A DNA stretch of 64,000 nt, from NCBI GenBank assembly GCA_900316475.1, contig ONDA01000004.1, positions 1-64,000 on the forward strand. The letters run 5' to 3'. This document shows positions 24,729 through 33,988 of the stretch, one piece after another. Made by a program: the position numbers and the translations under genes. Origin of the DNA: an uncultured Prevotellaceae bacterium. GTDB taxonomy: Bacteria; Bacteroidota; Bacteroidia; Bacteroidales; Bacteroidaceae. Every line of letters starts with the position of its first letter. The stretch's first letter is position 1. A model generated the notes under the pieces. That model saw nothing but the letters and a program-made list of their open reading frames with translations, ran no database searches and was not told the DNA's origin.

Positions 24729-27700
24729 CTAGCCCTCGCGCTCTGCATACTCCGACGGCGAGACACCGAAGTGCTTGCGGAAGACGGTAGAGAAATGTGC
24801 GAGATTGGAGAATCCGACGGCGTAGGCCACCTGCGTGATGTTCACCTTCTGCTCCTTGAGGAGGCGGGCAGCCTGCTCTAAGCGGATGTTACGGATGAAC
24901 TCGCTGGTGGAGATGCCGGTGAGCTCCTTCATCTTACGGTGCAGCTGTGCACGGCTGATGCCGACCTCCTGCGTGAGCATGTCGACATTGAAGTCGCTGT
25001 TCGACAGGTTCTTGTTGACAACCTTCATGATACGCTCCATCAACAGCTCGTCGTTGCCCTTCACCTCAGGTTGTTCGAGGAGTTCTGCCTGCTGCTGGGC
25101 ACCGCTGAACTTTCCCTTGAGGTGGAGTCGCGAGTGGATAAGGTTTTCGATGTTCATGTGCAGCTCCTCCATGTTGAAGGGCTTGGCGAGGAAAGCATCG
25201 GCCCCACGTTCCAGACCTTCGAGACGGTTGCCGACGTCGGCCTTGGAGGTGAGCATGATGACAGGCAGGTGCGAGATGTTGAGATTGGTCTTGATCATGC
25301 GGAGCATGGTGAAGCCATCCATCTCGGGCATCATCACGTCGCTGATGACGAGGTCGTAGGGGTTGGTGAGCAACTCCTTCAAGCCCTCGCGGCCGTTGGA
25401 GCAGATACTAAACTTATAGTAATGTCCCAGCTCAGAACTGATATAATTGCCTATCTCCCGGTCGTCGTCGACGATGAGCACGCGGTAACGGGCACTGCTG
25501 TTGGCCGCTGGTTGCTGACCGGCGTGTGCCGGCTGCTGCGATGTGTTCTCTATCTCCTCGGGCTTGAGGTGGGCATTGCCTAACGGCAGTTTGACGGTGA
25601 AGACGGAGCCTTGCTGCCCGTCGGAGCGGTTCTCGGCAGTGATGGTGCCATGGTGCATGTCGACAATCATCTTACAGAGGTTCAGGCCGATGCCCGTACC
25701 GTCGATATGCATCCGCCGTGAGTTGCCACCCTGATAGAAGCGCTCGAAGATATGGCGGAGGCTGTCGTAGTCGAGGCCAACGCCGTTGTCGGTGACTCTG
25801 ACGGTGGCATAATCGCCATCCTCAGTAAGGCTGATGGTGATGGCACCACCGTCCTGACTGTATTTGAAGGCATTCGACAGGAGGTTGGTGACCACCTTGT
25901 CGAACTGTCCGCGGTCGATCCACACGTCGAGGCTGTCGAGACCGTCGTGTACGAAGCGAAAGTCGATGTTGCGCTCCTGGGCGTTGTACTCGAACATCTT
26001 GCTCAGGCTGGCCACGAAGGGGACGAGGTCGGTCTGCTCGCAGTGGAGGTGCATCTGCTGCTTGTCAATCTTGCGCACGTCAAGAATCTGGTTGACGAGG
26101 TTGAGTATGCGCTGGGCGTTATGCTCGATGGTGTCAACGTCGCGACGAGCATCTTTCTGGTCGTCGTTCAGACGGCGGCGCAGGTTGGCAAGGGGCGACA
26201 TGATGAGCGTCAGCGGCGAGCGTATGTCGTGCGTAGCGTTGATGAGGAACTTCATCTTCTCCTCGTTGAGCTGTTCGTTGGCACGGCGACGGTAAGTCAG
26301 GAAGATATAGGTGGCTAAAGAAACCAGGATGGCGAAATAGATGAAATAGGCGAGCAGCGAACGGTACCAGGGAGCACGGACGGTGACGACGATAACCTTC
26401 TCGGGGGTGTAGTCGCCCTGTCCGACGGAGGCACGCACGGCAATACGGTAGGTGCCTGGTTGCAGATGATTCAGGGTGAAGTCGTTCTTGCCCGGCGGGT
26501 TGGAAATCCACTCACCGTTGTTGATGCTGTACTCGTAGATACTGTTCATCGGGTTGTCGAAGTTGAACTGCGAGAAAGCCAGGGTGACGGTATGGTCGAG
26601 GTAGCTTAGAGTGAAGTAGTTGCTCTCAACGACGGCTTTTTCCGTTATCTGCACGCCGTTAAGCACGGTACGCGTGTTAACCGACTGGTTGCCGACGGAG
26701 AATGACGAGAGGCTCAAAGGTTCTGGCTTTACACGCTCCGACTTGATGTCGCCCGGTGAGAAGACGGTCAGGCCGTCGTTGTTGCCGAAATAGACGACGT
26801 CGTTGGCCGTATGCATGCCCACGCCGTAAAGGTATTCCTTCGTCGTCAGGCCGTTATCACCGATATGGCCGATGAAGGATTTCTTTTTGGCATCATACTG
26901 CCAGATACCCATCGACGTCGAGCACCAGATGTCGCCGTCGTTCGACTGAACGATATAGTTCACGGTCTTGTTCCTAAGCTGGTCGGCTCCGGGGAAAGGG
27001 CTGACGGTACGTTTCTTGTGGTTGTAGAGGTAGAGGCCGCGATCGGTGCCTATGGCAATATTGCCGTTGCGCAACTCGCAGATGGAGAAACAGATGACGC
27101 CGTTGAGCAGTTGGTTCCAGCCGTGACTGAGGAAGCTGCCTGTGCGGGGGTCATAGCAGGAGACGCCTGAGGCAGTGCCCATCCAGACAACACCCTCGCG
27201 ATCGGAAGCCATACACATCACCCAGTCATTGCAGAGGTGTCCCTTCTTGATGGTGTCCTGCCCCACGTTGCGGAAATTCTTCAGTTCGCCGGTCTGCGGG
27301 TTGTAGACACAGAAGCCGCGGGAGAATGTCGAGATGTAGATATTGCCCTGGGCGTCGCTGGTCATGTCGTTGAAGCGGTCACAGTCGAACGTGACCTTCT
27401 GTTGCGACGCTCCTGTCAGCGGGTTGTAGGCGTAGAGTGCATCGTCGGTACCAATCCAGTAGCGCTTCTGCTGGTCGCGGAAGATGAACTCTATAGCATC
27501 GGGAGCCGAAGGACGAGCCACGATGCGGCCGTCGGCATCGAAACCGTAGACGCCCACGCCCTGGACGCTGCACCACGTGAGGCCCCCGTCGCCCTCGCAG
27601 ACCGACGTGATGGGCGAACTGACGCTGGCCTTTTGGTTCTGGAAGCTCCAGCTGCTGAACTGCATCGGCCGCTGGGGGATGAGCGCCAGGCCCTTTCGCT

Positions 27701-28628
27701 GCAGACCTATCCAGAGGTTGCCGGTCCTGTCAGAGAGGATGCCACGTATCTTAGCAGTATTCATATCAGCACCGAATATGGTGGGCTCAAAGCGCTCCAG
27801 CCGGTGACTACCCTTGACGATACGGAACATACCATGTCCTCGCGTACCTATATATATAACATCGTTCTTATCCTTTTCTACGCTATTGAAGAGAATCTCC
27901 TTGCCGGCAAGGGCACTCATGTCGATGTCGGTATCCGATATGGTGTTGTCGCGGAAACAGGTGATGCCACGCAGGCCAACGATATACACCTCGCCATCGC
28001 GCTCGACGAAGCCCTGGGGCTCTCCTTTCGACTCAAAATGGCGGAAGTGGTTGCCCGATTTCATGACAACGGTATTGCCCGAAGCCGACTTCCAGAAACG
28101 TCCCTTCGAGTCCTCGAAGACACGGCTGAAATAGTTGTTGTTGGCAGCGTCGGCGAAACCTTCTGCCGGTTTCACATCCCCGTTATCATCGATGAGGAAG
28201 CCGCCATAGCCCGCCGTTCCCACAAAGACGCGCCCGTCGGCAAGCTGCAGCAGGCTGCTGACACGCGGTTTCAGATTGTTCGGGAACGTGAAATGGATAA
28301 AGCCGGCAGCAGCCTCGTCATAACGGTCGAGACCGTGGACGGTGCCCACCCAGACTCGTCCCTTTTTGTCGCAAAGCAGGATGACGGCACCATTGTCGCA
28401 GATGCTCCACTCGTCGGTATCGTCATGGAGGAACATGCGGAAGTGATAACCGTCGAAGCGGTTCAGACCGTAGTCGGTGGCAATCCAGATGCTGCCATAC
28501 TTATCCTGGCAGAGACTGTTGATGAGTCCGCTGGAGAACAAGTCGGAGGGAATGTAATGACCCGTCTGTGCCGAAAGGCTGCCAAACGACAACACAAGGG
28601 TTAGTATAAGTAGTAAAATTCTCTTCAT
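24729..28628 (-). CDS. Hybrid two-component system regulator (HTCS) of the PUL
   Basis: A 1299-aa single-chain sensor-regulator. Order: signal peptide (1-20); beta-propeller sensor of repeated two-component propeller units (about 25-650; DKYGSIWIATDYGLNRFDG); Y_Y_Y domain (about 690-755); one membrane helix (about 762-785, LAYFIYFAILVSLATYIFLTY); histidine kinase with H-box NATHDIRSPLTLI (His near 800) and ATPase domain (DNGVGLD, GTGIGLNL); receiver with phospho-acceptor Asp in LVISDVMMPEMDG (near 1096); AraC-type DNA-binding domain (about 1210-1296). The family binds an oligosaccharide in the periplasm and activates its PUL; XynR of Prevotella is a known xylan-responsive member. Its own promoter carries the proposed binding site, suggesting autoregulation. 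Confidence 0.93.
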   Translation of the reverse strand: MKRILLLILTLVLSFGSLSAQTGHYIPSDLFSSGLINSLCQDKYGSIWIATDYGLNRFDGYHFRMFLHDDTDEWSICDNGAVILLCDKKGRVWVGTVHGLDRYDEAAAGFIHFTFPNNLKPRVSSLLQLADGRVFVGTAGYGGFLIDDNGDVKPAEGFADAANNNYFSRVFEDSKGRFWKSASGNTVVMKSGNHFRHFESKGEPQGFVERDGEVYIVGLRGITCFRDNTISDTDIDMSALAGKEILFNSVEKDKNDVIYIGTRGHGMFRIVKGSHRLERFEPTIFGADMNTAKIRGILSDRTGNLWIGLQRKGLALIPQRPMQFSSWSFQNQKASVSSPITSVCEGDGGLTWCSVQGVGVYGFDADGRIVARPSAPDAIEFIFRDQQKRYWIGTDDALYAYNPLTGASQQKVTFDCDRFNDMTSDAQGNIYISTFSRGFCVYNPQTGELKNFRNVGQDTIKKGHLCNDWVMCMASDREGVVWMGTASGVSCYDPRTGSFLSHGWNQLLNGVICFSICELRNGNIAIGTDRGLYLYNHKKRTVSPFPGADQLRNKTVNYIVQSNDGDIWCSTSMGIWQYDAKKKSFIGHIGDNGLTTKEYLYGVGMHTANDVVYFGNNDGLTVFSPGDIKSERVKPEPLSLSSFSVGNQSVNTRTVLNGVQITEKAVVESNYFTLSYLDHTVTLAFSQFNFDNPMNSIYEYSINNGEWISNPPGKNDFTLNHLQPGTYRIAVRASVGQGDYTPEKVIVVTVRAPWYRSLLAYFIYFAILVSLATYIFLTYRRRANEQLNEEKMKFLINATHDIRSPLTLIMSPLANLRRRLNDDQKDARRDVDTIEHNAQRILNLVNQILDVRKIDKQQMHLHCEQTDLVPFVASLSKMFEYNAQERNIDFRFVHDGLDSLDVWIDRGQFDKVVTNLLSNAFKYSQDGGAITISLTEDGDYATVRVTDNGVGLDYDSLRHIFERFYQGGNSRRMHIDGTGIGLNLCKMIVDMHHGTITAENRSDGQQGSVFTVKLPLGNAHLKPEEIENTSQQPAHAGQQPAANSSARYRVLIVDDDREIGNYISSELGHYYKFSICSNGREGLKELLTNPYDLVISDVMMPEMDGFTMLRMIKTNLNISHLPVIMLTSKADVGNRLEGLERGADAFLAKPFNMEELHMNIENLIHSRLHLKGKFSGAQQQAELLEQPEVKGNDELLMERIMKVVNKNLSNSDFNVDMLTQEVGISRAQLHRKMKELTGISTSEFIRNIRLEQAARLLKEQKVNITQVAYAVGFSNLAHFSTVFRKHFGVSPSEYAEREG

Positions 28629-28657
28629 AGTTATAGTTGTAGTTCACTTACAGCTTG

Positions 28658-28725
28658 CAAAGTTACATTATTTTTTAATTCTAACAAAAAAAAGAGAACG
28701 TTTCTTTTATTTTTCTTTTTGTCTC
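28658..28725 (-). promoter_or_regulatory. Promoter of the HTCS gene
   Basis: Minus-strand -7 box TAACTTTG (28658-28665) with TTG 19 nt upstream. Half-sites on the plus strand GTTTC (28700-28704) and GTCTC (28721-28725), 21 bp apart, 34 nt from the box, 3 nt more than at most sites. Confidence 0.6.
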
Positions 28726-28732
28726 AACCCAT

Positions 28733-28779
28733 AAAAAAACAAAAACAGCCACCGGTATTCTCATACGGGCGGCCGTTTT
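28733..28779 (-). terminator. Terminator of the candidate small RNA
   Basis: On the minus strand AAAACGGCCGCCCGTAT pairs imperfectly with ATACCGGTGGCTGTTTT, followed by TTTTTGTTTTTTT. Confidence 0.7.
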
Positions 28780-28909
28780 GGGATTAGTTCATCTTAACTA
28801 ATTCAAACTACAAAAACTAACTACTAACTATAACTACTTACTAATAACCTTATGCGTATGAAATGTTTTTTTGCTTATGAAGCAAATGAGAAACACTTTT
28901 CTCTTATTC
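28733..28909 (-). ncRNA. Candidate PUL-associated small RNA (or long attenuated leader)
   Basis: The stretch between the susD terminator and the HTCS promoter has its own promoter (-7 at 28916-28923) and ends in a hairpin plus T run. The predicted minus-strand transcript is about 175 nt and contains three small hairpins (GAGAAA/TTTCTC; TTTGCTT/AAGCAAA; ATTAGTT/AACTAAT) before the terminator. No plausible coding frame is seen. The middle part is rich in GTTAGTAGTTAG-like sequence, as in the candidate RNA at 46893-47122. Alternatively it is an attenuated leader of the HTCS mRNA. No known RNA family was recognised. Confidence 0.4.
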
Positions 28910-28915
28910 ACGGTG

Positions 28916-28980
28916 CAAAGATACACATTTTCCTGCAATCAGGCTATCGCGTATGTTTCGCTTCGTTTCGTTTTTGTCAG
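28916..28980 (-). promoter_or_regulatory. PUL-type promoter of the candidate small RNA
   Basis: Minus-strand -7 box TATCTTTG (28916-28923); half-sites on the plus strand GTTTC (28955-28959) and GTCAG (28976-28980), 21 bp apart and 31 nt from the box, as at the protein-coding PUL promoters. Confidence 0.6.
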
Positions 28981-28996
28981 AACAGTTGTTTTTGTG

Positions 28997-29043
28997 AAAA
29001 AGTTAAGGAGTCAAGGCGTTCTTTCAACGCCTTAACTCCTTAG
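28997..29043 (-). terminator. Terminator of the SusC/SusD-FAS1 operon
   Basis: TTAAGGAGTCAAGGCGTT (29003-29020) pairs with AACGCCTTAACTCCTTA (29026-29042) around a 5-nt loop, followed by a T run on the minus strand. The right arm continues as a tandem of AGCTCCTTAG, so the terminator is partly built of repeat sequence. Confidence 0.8.
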
Positions 29044-29065
29044 CTCCTTAGTACTTCCTTATCTA

Positions 29066-30754
29066 TTACGGCAGTGGCAGATACCAGTTCTTCTTCGTCA
29101 TAAGCAATGCGCGAAGTGAAGGATCAACCTCGCCATTGCGGCGCGACACGGGGTCGGCCAGATAGGCAGGATCGTCACGGCGCAGGGCCACACGCATCAG
29201 GTCATAGAAGCGGTATCCCTCGAAGAAGCCTTCCAAAGCCATCTCGTTGATAATCATATCCTCGACCAGGGGTATCTGGTAGGCGATGGTGTCCTGACGG
29301 GTAGCCAGTGGTGTAGCCGGCAGGGGCACGTCGTAGAGCGTGTCGCACTCAGCGTCGCCGGAGCCACGGGTGTGGATGCCGCGGACGTTCTCGCGCTTGA
29401 AGATGGTCTCGTCAAAAGTGATGTACTGCTTAGAGGCAGCATACTCAAGGGAGTCGACATACTTCTTGGCGTTCTCGTTGCACAGGCCGTGCTTGAGAAT
29501 CAGCATGGCCGACTGCGGATAGCCGGCACGGTTGAGGGCCTCGGCAAAGCGCAGGTACACCATCGGGCTGCGGTAGGTGACGACCTCACCGCCCCAGATC
29601 TTGTCGATAATCTGCTGCGTCGACGAATACTCGCTGTAGGGATCCTGTGAACCACTCGTGTACTGGCTGTAGACCGAGCAGAGACGCAGGTCGCCGACAT
29701 ACAACTCGTCGCTCATGCCAGTGTGTGGTACGGCGATGGTATCAACACTGGTCGTCGTCTCGTAGCGCATGGTGTAGTTCTGGCTGGCCGACAGGCGTTT
29801 GAGTCCTGTCGAGGGCACCATCTGGAAGAAATAGCGATTGTCAGTGGTAGAGTTATAGATATTCGGCAGGTCGCTGATAATGCCGTCGAAGACACGCGTC
29901 TCCATCGGGATGTAGCTGAGTATCTCGGCAGATGAGAGCGTATAGCGACGCGAAGGCACAGTGTACGACGTCGGACTGGTCCATGTCGAGCGGTTGGACT
30001 GGTTCAGGAAGATGGGATTGTTCCTGTCGTTCAGGTAGTCGGAATACCACTTCGCAGCCTCTTCATAGCGGCCGGCCCAGAGGCAGAGGTCGCCAAGGAG
30101 GGCACGGGTGGGAATGAAGAACTCGTCCATGACAAGTCCGCGATAGTTGGGTATGTCGACATAGGCATACGGCGTCAGGTCGTTGATGAAGAAGTTGCAG
30201 ACGGTCTTGATGTCAGAACGGGGACCAGCCACGGCAGCAGCGGCCTCGCGCTCGGTCATCATCGGCGTAGTGACGAGGGGTACCTCGCCGTAAGCCTTGA
30301 CCAGCTCAAGGTAAGTCCATGCGCGGAACGTCTTCACGGCAGCATACTCATTGGCGAAGACTTTCTTGCCGCGACGCTGCAGGGCAGTGTCGACGTGAGC
30401 CAGGTAGTAGTTGCAGTTGTTGATGACGGCATAGTAGTCACTGACCTCATTGTACTTGTTACTCTGCGAGAAGTCGAAGGCGGCCAGACGCTTCAGGTCA
30501 GCCGAGGCAGCTTCGTTGACTTTGACCAGGTCGGAACGTACCTCGCCCAGCAGCACGATGCGGTCGGCAATGTACTGCATCTTGTTGATGATGCCCATGA
30601 CGCTGTAGACCGAGTCGGTAGGTTGGTTGAGGGTGTTGTCCTTCTCATACTCCACTAACTCAGACTCTGTCTCGAGTATGTCGGAGCAGCTGGTGAGTGC
30701 TGCGGTAGTACCGCAGCCTACGACCAACATGAGGGCTATTTTCTTGATATTCAT
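29066..30754 (-). CDS. SusD/RagB family surface glycan-binding lipoprotein (pair 2)
   Basis: A 562-aa lipoprotein: signal with lipobox TSC (MNIKKIALMLVVGCGTTAALTSCSD) followed by the SusD fold, seen from the helical repeats (YAVINNCNYYLAHVDTAL; EYAAVKTFRAWTYLELVKAYGEVPLV) and the C-terminal region EMALEGFFEGYRFYDLMR. SusD proteins sit on the cell surface as a lid over the SusC porin and bind the target glycan. It is the last gene of the seven-gene operon, 33 bp after its SusC partner, and a terminator follows. Confidence 0.93.
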   Translation of the reverse strand: MNIKKIALMLVVGCGTTAALTSCSDILETESELVEYEKDNTLNQPTDSVYSVMGIINKMQYIADRIVLLGEVRSDLVKVNEAASADLKRLAAFDFSQSNKYNEVSDYYAVINNCNYYLAHVDTALQRRGKKVFANEYAAVKTFRAWTYLELVKAYGEVPLVTTPMMTEREAAAAVAGPRSDIKTVCNFFINDLTPYAYVDIPNYRGLVMDEFFIPTRALLGDLCLWAGRYEEAAKWYSDYLNDRNNPIFLNQSNRSTWTSPTSYTVPSRRYTLSSAEILSYIPMETRVFDGIISDLPNIYNSTTDNRYFFQMVPSTGLKRLSASQNYTMRYETTTSVDTIAVPHTGMSDELYVGDLRLCSVYSQYTSGSQDPYSEYSSTQQIIDKIWGGEVVTYRSPMVYLRFAEALNRAGYPQSAMLILKHGLCNENAKKYVDSLEYAASKQYITFDETIFKRENVRGIHTRGSGDAECDTLYDVPLPATPLATRQDTIAYQIPLVEDMIINEMALEGFFEGYRFYDLMRVALRRDDPAYLADPVSRRNGEVDPSLRALLMTKKNWYLPLP

Positions 30755-30787
30755 AATCCTATATTCTATATTATAAGTTCTACGTGA

Positions 30788-33700
30788 TTAGAGGTTGATG
30801 TTAACACCAAATGAGAAGGAGCGTCCGCTGCCTAAGAGTCCGCGGTCGATACCCTGTGCGAGCACATTGCTGCTCATAGCGCAAGAGGGGTCGCTACCCA
30901 GGTAGCGGGTCACCGTGAAGAGGTTGGTGGCGTTGCCCCAGATGGTGAGACCCTGCAGGTAAGTGCTCTGGATGGGCAGGTAGTAGCTCAGCGTGACGGA
31001 AGCCAGGCGCAGGTATGAGCCGTCCTCAATCCAACGGTCGCTGAAGCGTGAGTTGCCCATCGGGTCGCGGAAGCTGGCACGGGGGATGTCGGTCTGCTGT
31101 CCCTCGGTGGTCCAACGGTTCTGCATGGCCGTGGTCTGGTTGAGGAAGTAGGTACCACCCTCTAACAGCGAGCGCTGATAGTTGTAGACATCATTGCCGA
31201 GCGAGTAGTTCATAATGGCATTGAGCGTGATGTTCTTATACTTGAACGTGCTGCTGATGTTACCATAGATATCGGGGTTGGGATCGCCGATGACCATGCG
31301 GTCGGCCTCGTTGATCTCGCCGTTGCCGTCAAGGTCGGCAAAGTCTACGTCGCCAGCCTCGAAATACTGACGGTCGCCATTCTTCTTGATGACGTACTTG
31401 TTGGCTGCCTGGGCTGCCTGCGTCGTGGTGAAGACGCCGTTGGCCTTATAGCCATAGAACAGTCCCACAGGCTGGCCCACCTTGGTCTGGATGGTAGCAC
31501 CGTAGATGTTGGTCTCAATGGTACGGTCGTTATCAGGCAGTGCGGTCACCTTATTCTTATAGTGGCCTGCCGAAGCGCCAAGTTCCCAGCTGAAGTCCTT
31601 CAGGGTGAGCACCTTGATGCCGAGGTTGACATCGAAGCCTTCGTTCTCGAGCTTACCGTTGTTACACCAGTTCTGGCTCAGACCACTGGTCCACGACAGC
31701 TGGCTGAACGACAGCAGATTGGATGTCCAGCTCTTGAAGTAGTTGAAGCGGACGCGGACGCGGTTGTCGATGAAGTTGCCATCGAAGCCGGCAGTCAGTC
31801 GCTTGGTGGTCTCCCACTGCAGGTCGGTATTGCCGATGTTGCCAATGGACAGGCCTACCACGCCGACCTTCTCGTCGTCGGAGCGCAGCATACGCTTGGC
31901 AACGAAATAGGAACGCGAAGCCGTGTAGTTGATGTCGTCGTTACCGGTAACGTCGAAGCCGACGTTCAGACGCAGGTAGTTAATACCGGGGATGCCGGCC
32001 AGCCAGCGCTCGTTGGTCATCACCCAGGCAGCGCCGACACTGGGGAAAAGTCCCCAGACGGTGTTGAAGAGCTTCAGGCCAGAGGCATCCTCACCGAAGC
32101 GTGACGAAGCCTGTGCCGAGAGGCCTGCGCTGACATAGTAGCGGTCGCCGAAGTTGTAGTCGGCCAGTCCGTACCACGTAATCTCACGTGTCTGGTCGTC
32201 GGCGCCGTCGGTGGTCTTGAACTTCAGCGAGGTGCTCATGTTCGGGGTTTTGTCGTTACCAGAGTTGTAACCCGACTGTGAGGTGCTGCTCAGGTCGTTG
32301 CTCAGGTAGCGCATACCACCCTTGAAGCTGATGTTGTGGAGATTGTACTTGTTCTGCCACGTCACACGGGTATCGCTCTGAATAGAAGTCTCGCGCGAAG
32401 CCAGACTCTGGGCGATGTTCTGAAGACGGGTGTCCTCGTCGAGTCCTTCAACGATGAAGTTAGGCACGCCCTGGATAGGCAGGTAGTAGTTCTCGTTGGT
32501 ATTGACGAGAGCCAGCGTGAAGTGCTCACTCAACGACAGGTGCCTGTTGAACTGGAACTTCGGCATGACGGAGAACATCACCAGACGGTTACCGAAGGAG
32601 TTACGGTTTCTGCCATCGCCGTATTCGAGGATGCTCGAGGGGTTAGCCAGACTGCAACGTCCCTGGAACTTGCCTTCGAGATAGTCGTCGGCAGCAGCCA
32701 GGAAGTGGCTGATCTTACCGTGGTTGTCGAAGGCGTAAGGCGACAGGAAAGGAGCCTTGGCCAGTCCGAGGAATCCCGGCGAGGTGATGACCGTACCGAG
32801 GGGATTCTCAGGTGCGCCATCGTCGCGGAGGTCGCGGTCGACGTCACTGTAGCTGGCGTCGAAGCGGACATCGAGCTTGTTGGTGATAGTGATGTCGGAG
32901 TTCAGTCGCATGTTGAAGCGCGAGTAGTCGTTGCCCTTCAGCGTGCTGTTACCCAGCGAATAGCCCACCGACAGGTTGTAGGAAGCGACATTGTCACCAC
33001 CCTGGACGTTGATGCCGTAGTTCTGCGAGAAAGCGTTCTCATAGACCTCGTCTGACCAGTCGGTGTCGTTGTGGAACTCGTTGTAGTAGAGATAGCCCTT
33101 GCTGGTAGCGGTCGGCGCCTCGTTGTTCAGGTAGCGCATACTGCTCATGGAAGCGGGGTCGATGTTGCCCGTCAGCAGCACCGTGGTGTAGAGGCGGAAG
33201 TCCTCGGCACCCAGCATCTTGGGCAGACGGGGTTTCAGCTGGTAGCGGCCGTTGATGTTCACGTCAATCTTGGTAGCCATTGACTTGTTACGCTTCGTCT
33301 TGATGAAGACGACGCCGTTGGCACCCTTGGCACCGTAGAGGGCCGTACCGTTCTTGAGCACCTTGACGCTCTCGATGTCGTTAACATTGAGGTTGGCCAG
33401 GATGTTGTTGAAATAGCCGTCGTGGAGCATCGTACGGTTGTACTGCATGTCCATGATGACGTCATCCACCACCACCAAAGGCTGGGCGTTGGCGTTGAGG
33501 GAGTTGATACCTTCGATGAGCATCGTGTTGCCCAAGCCGGGGGTACCGCTGCGGTTCACCATACGCATATCGGCACCGAGCTGCTGTGCAATCAGCGGGT
33601 CGATGCTCAGTTCGGCATTGTTATCAAAATGGATGGCCTCGGCAGCAATGTTGGCCGACGTGGTGCGGCTGTAGGTCTCGTTAAAGGCGTTGCTGTAGAG

Positions 33701-33985
33701 ACGGACGTCGGCCTTCTGGCCTCTGATGGCGCGCTGCTGCAGGTTGTAGCCGTCGACACGCAACAGGATGGAGCGTGTATCCTCGGGCACCTTCAGTTCG
33801 TACTTACCATCCTCGTCGGTCATAGTTGTCAGGCGCTGGTTGTCGTAGGCCGACACGATGACACCGGCCAGCGGCTTGCCCGTGGCAGCGTCGACGACCT
33901 GTCCTGTCACCGTTTTCGTATTTTCCTGAGCTGCCAGCGAAGCAGAAGCCAGCAGCATGGCGAAAGAAATGATATACTTCTTCAT
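30788..33985 (-). CDS. SusC family TonB-dependent oligosaccharide transporter (pair 2)
   Basis: A 1065-aa outer-membrane protein: signal peptide, a carboxypeptidase-regulatory-like domain (VTGQVVDAATGKPLAGVIVS, about 25-100), a plug with the SusC signature (VKVLKNGTALYGAKGANGVVFIKT, about 205-235), and a 22-strand barrel ending in an aromatic-rich strand (RSFSFGVNINL). It imports oligosaccharides with TonB energy. The start lies 3 bp after the stop of the FAS1 gene upstream. It is clearly diverged from the other SusC in this operon, so the two pairs may take different oligosaccharides. Confidence 0.93.
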   Translation of the reverse strand: MKKYIISFAMLLASASLAAQENTKTVTGQVVDAATGKPLAGVIVSAYDNQRLTTMTDEDGKYELKVPEDTRSILLRVDGYNLQQRAIRGQKADVRLYSNAFNETYSRTTSANIAAEAIHFDNNAELSIDPLIAQQLGADMRMVNRSGTPGLGNTMLIEGINSLNANAQPLVVVDDVIMDMQYNRTMLHDGYFNNILANLNVNDIESVKVLKNGTALYGAKGANGVVFIKTKRNKSMATKIDVNINGRYQLKPRLPKMLGAEDFRLYTTVLLTGNIDPASMSSMRYLNNEAPTATSKGYLYYNEFHNDTDWSDEVYENAFSQNYGINVQGGDNVASYNLSVGYSLGNSTLKGNDYSRFNMRLNSDITITNKLDVRFDASYSDVDRDLRDDGAPENPLGTVITSPGFLGLAKAPFLSPYAFDNHGKISHFLAAADDYLEGKFQGRCSLANPSSILEYGDGRNRNSFGNRLVMFSVMPKFQFNRHLSLSEHFTLALVNTNENYYLPIQGVPNFIVEGLDEDTRLQNIAQSLASRETSIQSDTRVTWQNKYNLHNISFKGGMRYLSNDLSSTSQSGYNSGNDKTPNMSTSLKFKTTDGADDQTREITWYGLADYNFGDRYYVSAGLSAQASSRFGEDASGLKLFNTVWGLFPSVGAAWVMTNERWLAGIPGINYLRLNVGFDVTGNDDINYTASRSYFVAKRMLRSDDEKVGVVGLSIGNIGNTDLQWETTKRLTAGFDGNFIDNRVRVRFNYFKSWTSNLLSFSQLSWTSGLSQNWCNNGKLENEGFDVNLGIKVLTLKDFSWELGASAGHYKNKVTALPDNDRTIETNIYGATIQTKVGQPVGLFYGYKANGVFTTTQAAQAANKYVIKKNGDRQYFEAGDVDFADLDGNGEINEADRMVIGDPNPDIYGNISSTFKYKNITLNAIMNYSLGNDVYNYQRSLLEGGTYFLNQTTAMQNRWTTEGQQTDIPRASFRDPMGNSRFSDRWIEDGSYLRLASVTLSYYLPIQSTYLQGLTIWGNATNLFTVTRYLGSDPSCAMSSNVLAQGIDRGLLGSGRSFSFGVNINL

Positions 33986-33988
33986 AGG

